A stretch of 10,023 nt of DNA, taken from contig SFPF01000016.1 of NCBI GenBank assembly GCA_004552155.1, forward strand, positions 1 through 10,023. The letters run 5' to 3'. Below, piece after piece: positions 7,553 through 10,023 of this stretch (positions are counted from its first letter, which is position 1; the number at the start of each line of letters is the position of its first letter). The notes under the pieces are model-generated. The model searched no databases. It saw nothing but the letters and a program-made list of their open reading frames with translations, and was not told the DNA's origin. Source of the DNA: Bacteroidales bacterium. Lineage in GTDB: Bacteria; Bacteroidota; Bacteroidia; Bacteroidales; Bacteroidaceae. The position numbers and the translations under genes are program-made.

Positions 7553-8677
7553 TTATCCCGTCACGAACTGGGTGTAATTATCTGGCGACACGACAGTAAA
7601 GGGCGTGTCGGGGTAAGCCTCTGAAAAGTTTGCCGGCAGAGTAGCCTTCGTCTTTGCGTTCCACTTAAACTCAAATGCCTGAAGCCTTCCGTCCTGTTCC
7701 TCAATAAGATCTATTTCCCGCTGACTGTGCGTACGCCAAAAGTAAAGACGGGCATAATTGCGGGCGTAGGCATTACGTTTTTTGCGTTCGCTGACGAGCA
7801 AGTTCTCCCAAAGCGCACCCACATCGTTCCGCAGATTCAGAGGCGCGAAGTTGGCGAGCACGGCATTGCGGATGCCGTTGTCTACAAAATAAATCTTTTT
7901 CCCCTTCTTGATTTCATTGCGCAGGTTGCGGCTGAAAGAGTCAATCCGGAATATCACGTAGCATTTTTCGAGCAGCCCGATGTAACTTTCCACCGTGGCT
8001 TTGTCTATGCCCAGCAAACCCGAAAGTTCGTTATACGACACCTCGCTCCCTATCTGCAACGCCAACGCCACGAGCAACTTATGCAACACTTCGGGACGCT
8101 TCACGCCTTTATACGCAAGCAGGTCTTTATATAAATAATCGTTTGCCAGCGTCATCAAAGTGCGCTTGGCGTCGGAAAGGTCGGTCACGACCTCGGGGTA
8201 AAAACCGAAAATAAGCCTTTGCTCCAACAGGCGGTGCTCCTCGCGGCGGCCGTTGTGCGCTATAAGTTCGGGCAATGAAAGCGGAAAGAGTTCGTAGTCA
8301 ATGTGTCTGCCAGTGGCAGGTTCTTTAATGCCTTCCAATAGTTCCAACGACGAAGATCCCGTCACGACGGTCGGCACTGGGAGTTTCAGGTCGCCAATCA
8401 TTTTTATCGTCATGCCGATGTCGGGCACGCGTTGCGCCTCGTCAATCAGCACGAAGTCGTAACCCGCGAGCAATGCGGCCAACTCTGTCGATGTTTGATG
8501 CTCCAAATCCGCACGGTCGTCGTAGTTGTCGCAGTTCAGATGCAGCACGCGCTGCCGCCCCTTTGCGAGTTCGTGCGCAAGGGTCGTTTTACCCACTTGA
8601 CGCGCTCCCATGAGCAGAATGATTTTCTCTTTCTTGAAATCATCAGTAATGCTTTTGCTTACAGTTCTTTCTATCAT
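7553..8677 (-). CDS. AAA ATPase with C-terminal DUF4143/PD-(D/E)XK-like domain
   Basis: A 374-residue protein when begun at the ATG at 8677. An in-frame ATG at 8740 is rejected because the promoter (8718-8749) lies downstream of or over it. Walker A is GARQVGKTT (24-32), Walker B LIDEAQ (77-82) and the sensor-like TGSSS is at 106-110. A winged-helix-like stretch (about 200-260) is followed by the DUF4143 region. The C-terminus has EIDLI with D323 and FEFK with E336 and K338, a spacing like a PD-(D/E)XK nuclease core. These ATPases are abundant and variable in Bacteroidales and are often mobile or horizontally spread. Their cellular role is largely unknown, and similarity to toxin-antitoxin-like or defence ATPases is only suggestive. 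It is probably a single-gene unit with its own promoter and lies 124 bases before pyrG. Domain assignment is confident; function is not. Confidence 0.93.
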   Translation of the reverse strand: MIERTVSKSITDDFKKEKIILLMGARQVGKTTLAHELAKGRQRVLHLNCDNYDDRADLEHQTSTELAALLAGYDFVLIDEAQRVPDIGMTIKMIGDLKLPVPTVVTGSSSLELLEGIKEPATGRHIDYELFPLSLPELIAHNGRREEHRLLEQRLIFGFYPEVVTDLSDAKRTLMTLANDYLYKDLLAYKGVKRPEVLHKLLVALALQIGSEVSYNELSGLLGIDKATVESYIGLLEKCYVIFRIDSFSRNLRNEIKKGKKIYFVDNGIRNAVLANFAPLNLRNDVGALWENLLVSERKKRNAYARNYARLYFWRTHSQREIDLIEEQDGRLQAFEFKWNAKTKATLPANFSEAYPDTPFTVVSPDNYTQFVTG

Positions 8678-8717
8678 AGTCGTAAGTCTCTCTATTTGAA
8701 TAGATTTTTTCACCCTG

Positions 8718-8749
8718 CAAAGATAAGAAGTAATTGCCAATTCCCCAAA
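8718..8749 (-). promoter_or_regulatory. Promoter of the AAA ATPase gene, perfect Bacteroidota consensus
   Basis: On the minus strand TTTG (8746-8749) and TATCTTTG (8718-8725) are exactly 20 bases apart, the ideal TTTG-N19-21-TAnnTTTG arrangement. The predicted transcript starts near 8711-8713, about 35 bases before the ATG at 8677, and this decides the gene start. The -33 box lies inside the repeated CCCCAAATT motif of the neighbouring tandem array. Confidence 0.75.
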
Positions 8750-8840
8750 TTATATATGAATTTAGCGATTACAATCCCCAAATTCACTATAAATTTAGCG
8801 ATTACAATCCCCAAATTCACTATAAAATTGGGGAATTGGC
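8736..8840. repeat. 33-base tandem repeat flanked by a 13-bp inverted repeat
   Basis: Two identical 33-base units lie at 8761-8793 and 8794-8826, each containing GCGATTACAATCCCCAAATT. A diverged half copy (CCCCAAATTATATATGAA, 8743-8760) precedes them. The array is bracketed by GCCAATTCCCCAA (8736-8748) and its exact inverse TTGGGGAATTGGC (8828-8840). Every unit brings another TTTGGGG on the minus strand, the sequence used as the -33 box of the ATPase promoter. Confidence 0.85.
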
Positions 8841-8959
8841 GTGCAAGCGAGGGCAATTAAGTACACTTAAATTGCCGAGCGCAGCCGACAATATGCAATT
8901 GGCGTGCAAGCGAGGACAATTAAGTACACTTAAATTGCTCAGCGCAGCCAACAATATCT
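8834..8959. repeat. Two tandem copies of a 63-base repeat
   Basis: Copies at 8834-8896 and 8897-8959 begin AATTGGCGTGCAAGCGAG and differ at only a few positions (such as GAGGGC/GAGGAC and GCCGAGC/GCTCAGC). Each contains an imperfect hairpin: GCAATTAAG (8853-8861) with CTTAAATTGC (8866-8875), and the equivalent at 8917-8937. The first copy overlaps the right inverted arm of the 33-base array, so the two repeat families are joined. Confidence 0.85.
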
Positions 8960-9142
8960 AACGTGGGGATTAAAATCAAACGGTCGATGCCCAAAAGTTA
9001 CAAAACATGTTAATGCCGCTTCCTTTCCTGCGCATAGCGTTGAAAGCGCGTTTGCAATCGTTAAGGCTGTGCGGTTCAAAGATTTATAGATAATTAAGGA
9101 AAGGGAAATTTGCTCCGAGAAAAATTCTGCGAAAATCAAGGA

Positions 9143-9215
9143 AATTTTCACTTTAAAGCACTTCGTGAAAATTATAAAGGAGCAAATTTTTACGGGCTTG
9201 CTTATAATTTTCACG
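9143..9215. repeat. Overlapping inverted repeats able to form alternative hairpins
   Basis: CGTGAAAATTATAA (9164-9177) has a perfect 14-bp inverse TTATAATTTTCACG at 9202-9215 with a 24-base spacer. Its core GTGAAAATT (9165-9173) also matches an inverse AATTTTCAC at 9143-9151. The middle segment can thus pair with either side but not with both, as in an attenuator or antiterminator. Confidence 0.6.
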
Positions 9216-9268
9216 GTCATATAAGATAATTTTTCCGTTCATATAGGATAGTTTGCCCCTAAAATGCG

Positions 9269-9300
9269 AAAAGAGGAAAAGCTTACGCTCTTCCTCTTTT
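9269..9300. terminator. Strong 14-bp hairpin with A4/T4 flanks, bidirectional-terminator-like
   Basis: AAAAGAGGAAAAGC (9269-9282) pairs with GCTCTTCCTCTTTT (9287-9300) with one mismatch and a four-base loop. The A-run and T-run at the foot give a terminator-like shape on both strands. It sits between divergent genes, where neither neighbour needs a terminator. It lies directly downstream of the minus-strand promoter at 9308-9339. Confidence 0.55.
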
Positions 9301-9307
9301 GCTAAAG

Positions 9308-9339
9308 CAAAGATAAGACAAAAAGTTCGTTTCGCCAAA
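9308..9339 (-). promoter_or_regulatory. Perfect Bacteroidota promoter with no recognisable gene behind it
   Basis: On the minus strand TTTG (9336-9339), 20 bases, then TATCTTTG (9308-9315): the same boxes and spacing as the ATPase promoter. Transcription would begin near 9301, at the very foot of the 9269-9300 hairpin. What follows is a 29-codon frame (ATG at 9242, stop at 9153-9155) and alternative hairpins, not a known gene. Confidence 0.6.
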
Positions 9340-9547
9340 ACGCGCCCTGCTGTGCCACGGGCTGGCAAAGCGCAGAGCGACAAGCGGGACGCAGAGAGAT
9401 TTGCATGGTAAAAACGACCAAGGCAATTTGTACCTCACCAATGTCGCATGACACGCAGCTCGACGCGCCAACAACAATAAAAGGATGAAAATTCCGTTAT
9501 AAAAAAAGTATCTGTAATAAAAAAGAAAGCATTCGTTTTAACCTCAT

Positions 9548-10023
9548 ATGCTACACCATAATCACACTCACACGCAACGAATCTGTGCAGGAATTGTAAC
9601 GTTTAACCCAGACATAGATCTGCTAAAAAAAAATATTGACTTCCCGAGAACAGGGGAATAGCATATGCCTTAAACACTTTGTGCGAAAAAGCATTAACCG
9701 AAGGATACGATTTGATTTTAACCCTTGACCAAGACACTCTGACGCCGTTGAGATTGATAAGCGTGCTTTCCTGTTATGCAAAGAATAACGTAGCAATAGT
9801 ATCTCCCAATATTATTTATAAGAACAACGAAAGATTCAGCATCGTGCGCACCACTGAATATGATGAAGTGGAAAGCACAATTACCAGCGCGTCTCTCACT
9901 AACCTGAAAGTTTGGCAACAAATAGGCGGCTTTGACAATGAACTCTTTATAGATTATGTAGATTATGATTTCTGCTACCGTGCCGGCAATGCGGGTTATA
10001 AAATTATCAGAGTCAATAAGATA
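9548..10023 (+). pseudogene. Broken family 2 glycosyltransferase, rhamnosyltransferase-like, 3' end outside the window
   Basis: The ATG at 9548 opens a frame whose ICAGIVTFNPDIDLLKKNID (9581-9640) is the typical first strand and helix of RfbF-type GT2 enzymes, which add sugars to O-antigen or capsule precursors. That frame ends at TAG 9659-9661. From about 9640 another frame, without a start codon, continues to the window edge. It gives ENRGIAYALN, the metal-binding DQD in LILTLDQDT (D codons 9727 and 9733), then GGFDNELFIDYVDYDFC, all hallmarks of the same fold. Intact relatives have some 30-40 residues between these parts, including the nucleotide-binding DN motif, and these are absent. A deletion of 3n+1 bases therefore explains both the gap and the frame change. 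Its base composition is more AT-rich than the pyrG block. The family is confident; loss of function is inferred. Confidence 0.75.

Larger units (their letters stand above)
8960..9547. other. Gene-poor gap between divergent genes
   Basis: No protein family is recognisable here. Open frames are short, overlap hairpins and look unlike proteins. The stretch 8960-9080 has no structure I can name. From 9080 to 9260 the DNA is AT-rich with inverted repeats. A promoter and hairpin occupy 9269-9339. From 9340 to 9547 I see nothing identifiable, and no convincing promoter for the glycosyltransferase gene. Confidence 0.6.

Noticed and set aside
8678..8740. N-terminal extension of the ATPase to the ATG at 8740
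   Set aside because: The perfect promoter at 8718-8749 would make a transcript that starts after this ATG, and the family begins naturally near MIERTVSKSI.
8736..8959. CRISPR array
   Set aside because: The repeats are directly adjacent with no unique spacers, there are only about two copies of each, and no cas gene is nearby.
8734..8961. Plus-strand 75-codon frame across the tandem repeats
   Set aside because: It is made almost wholly of the 33- and 63-base repeats. It stays open only because both periods are multiples of three, and it shows no protein family.
8939..9220. Minus-strand 93-codon frame in the intergenic gap
   Set aside because: It runs through inverted repeats, has no recognisable motif, and its stop lies inside the 63-base repeat.
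9340..9460. Possible tRNA or other stable RNA in the GC-richer stretch
   Set aside because: No cloverleaf arms, anticodon stem or T-loop motif could be fitted.
9625..9633. Run of nine A as the sole cause of the glycosyltransferase frame change (slippage or sequencing error)
   Set aside because: The first frame still reads the expected KKNID after the A-run, and the second frame has a TGA at 9637-9639. The change therefore lies further on, and about 30-40 residues are missing as well.

Overview
The window looks like a chromosomal segment from a member of the Bacteroidota, most likely Bacteroidales and probably Prevotellaceae. Three things point there: promoters of the form TTTG-N20/21-TAnnTTTG instead of the sigma-70 form, a DPP5-type S9 peptidase very like that of Porphyromonas/Prevotella, and two ATPase families (a DUF4143 type and an archaeal-ATPase type) that are common in this order. 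No species is claimed.

Left and centre (1-7476): a minus-strand block reads, in transcription order, pyrG (CTP synthase), yidC (membrane insertase), a DPP5-like dipeptidyl peptidase and a major facilitator transporter. A good promoter lies in front of pyrG. The yidC-peptidase and peptidase-transporter gaps are 22 and 28 bases, so these three genes form a tight unit. A strong hairpin at 121-155 closes the block. Beyond it, at the window edge, is the 5'-truncated remnant of an ATPase gene. The transporter resembles the MFSD1 family (lysosomal dipeptide exporters in animals). The peptidase and transporter together therefore suggest a module that releases dipeptides in the periplasm and imports them.

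The pyrG-yidC gap (5677-5811) is filled by a 110-base element with matching inverted ends and two small hairpins. It looks like a palindromic mobile repeat, or a structured RNA segment inside the operon mRNA.

Right part (7553-10023): a DUF4143-type AAA ATPase gene on the minus strand has its own consensus promoter, and this promoter moves its start to 8677. The promoter lies at the edge of a block of 33-base and 63-base tandem repeats (8736-8959). About 870 bases then separate this gene from the divergent next gene. That gap holds several hairpins and a second perfect promoter that reads straight into a 14-bp hairpin with no recognisable gene behind it. At the right edge a plus-strand family 2 glycosyltransferase (rhamnosyltransferase-like) starts at 9548. 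It is broken: its N-terminal strand and its catalytic half are in different frames, and the segment that should join them is missing.
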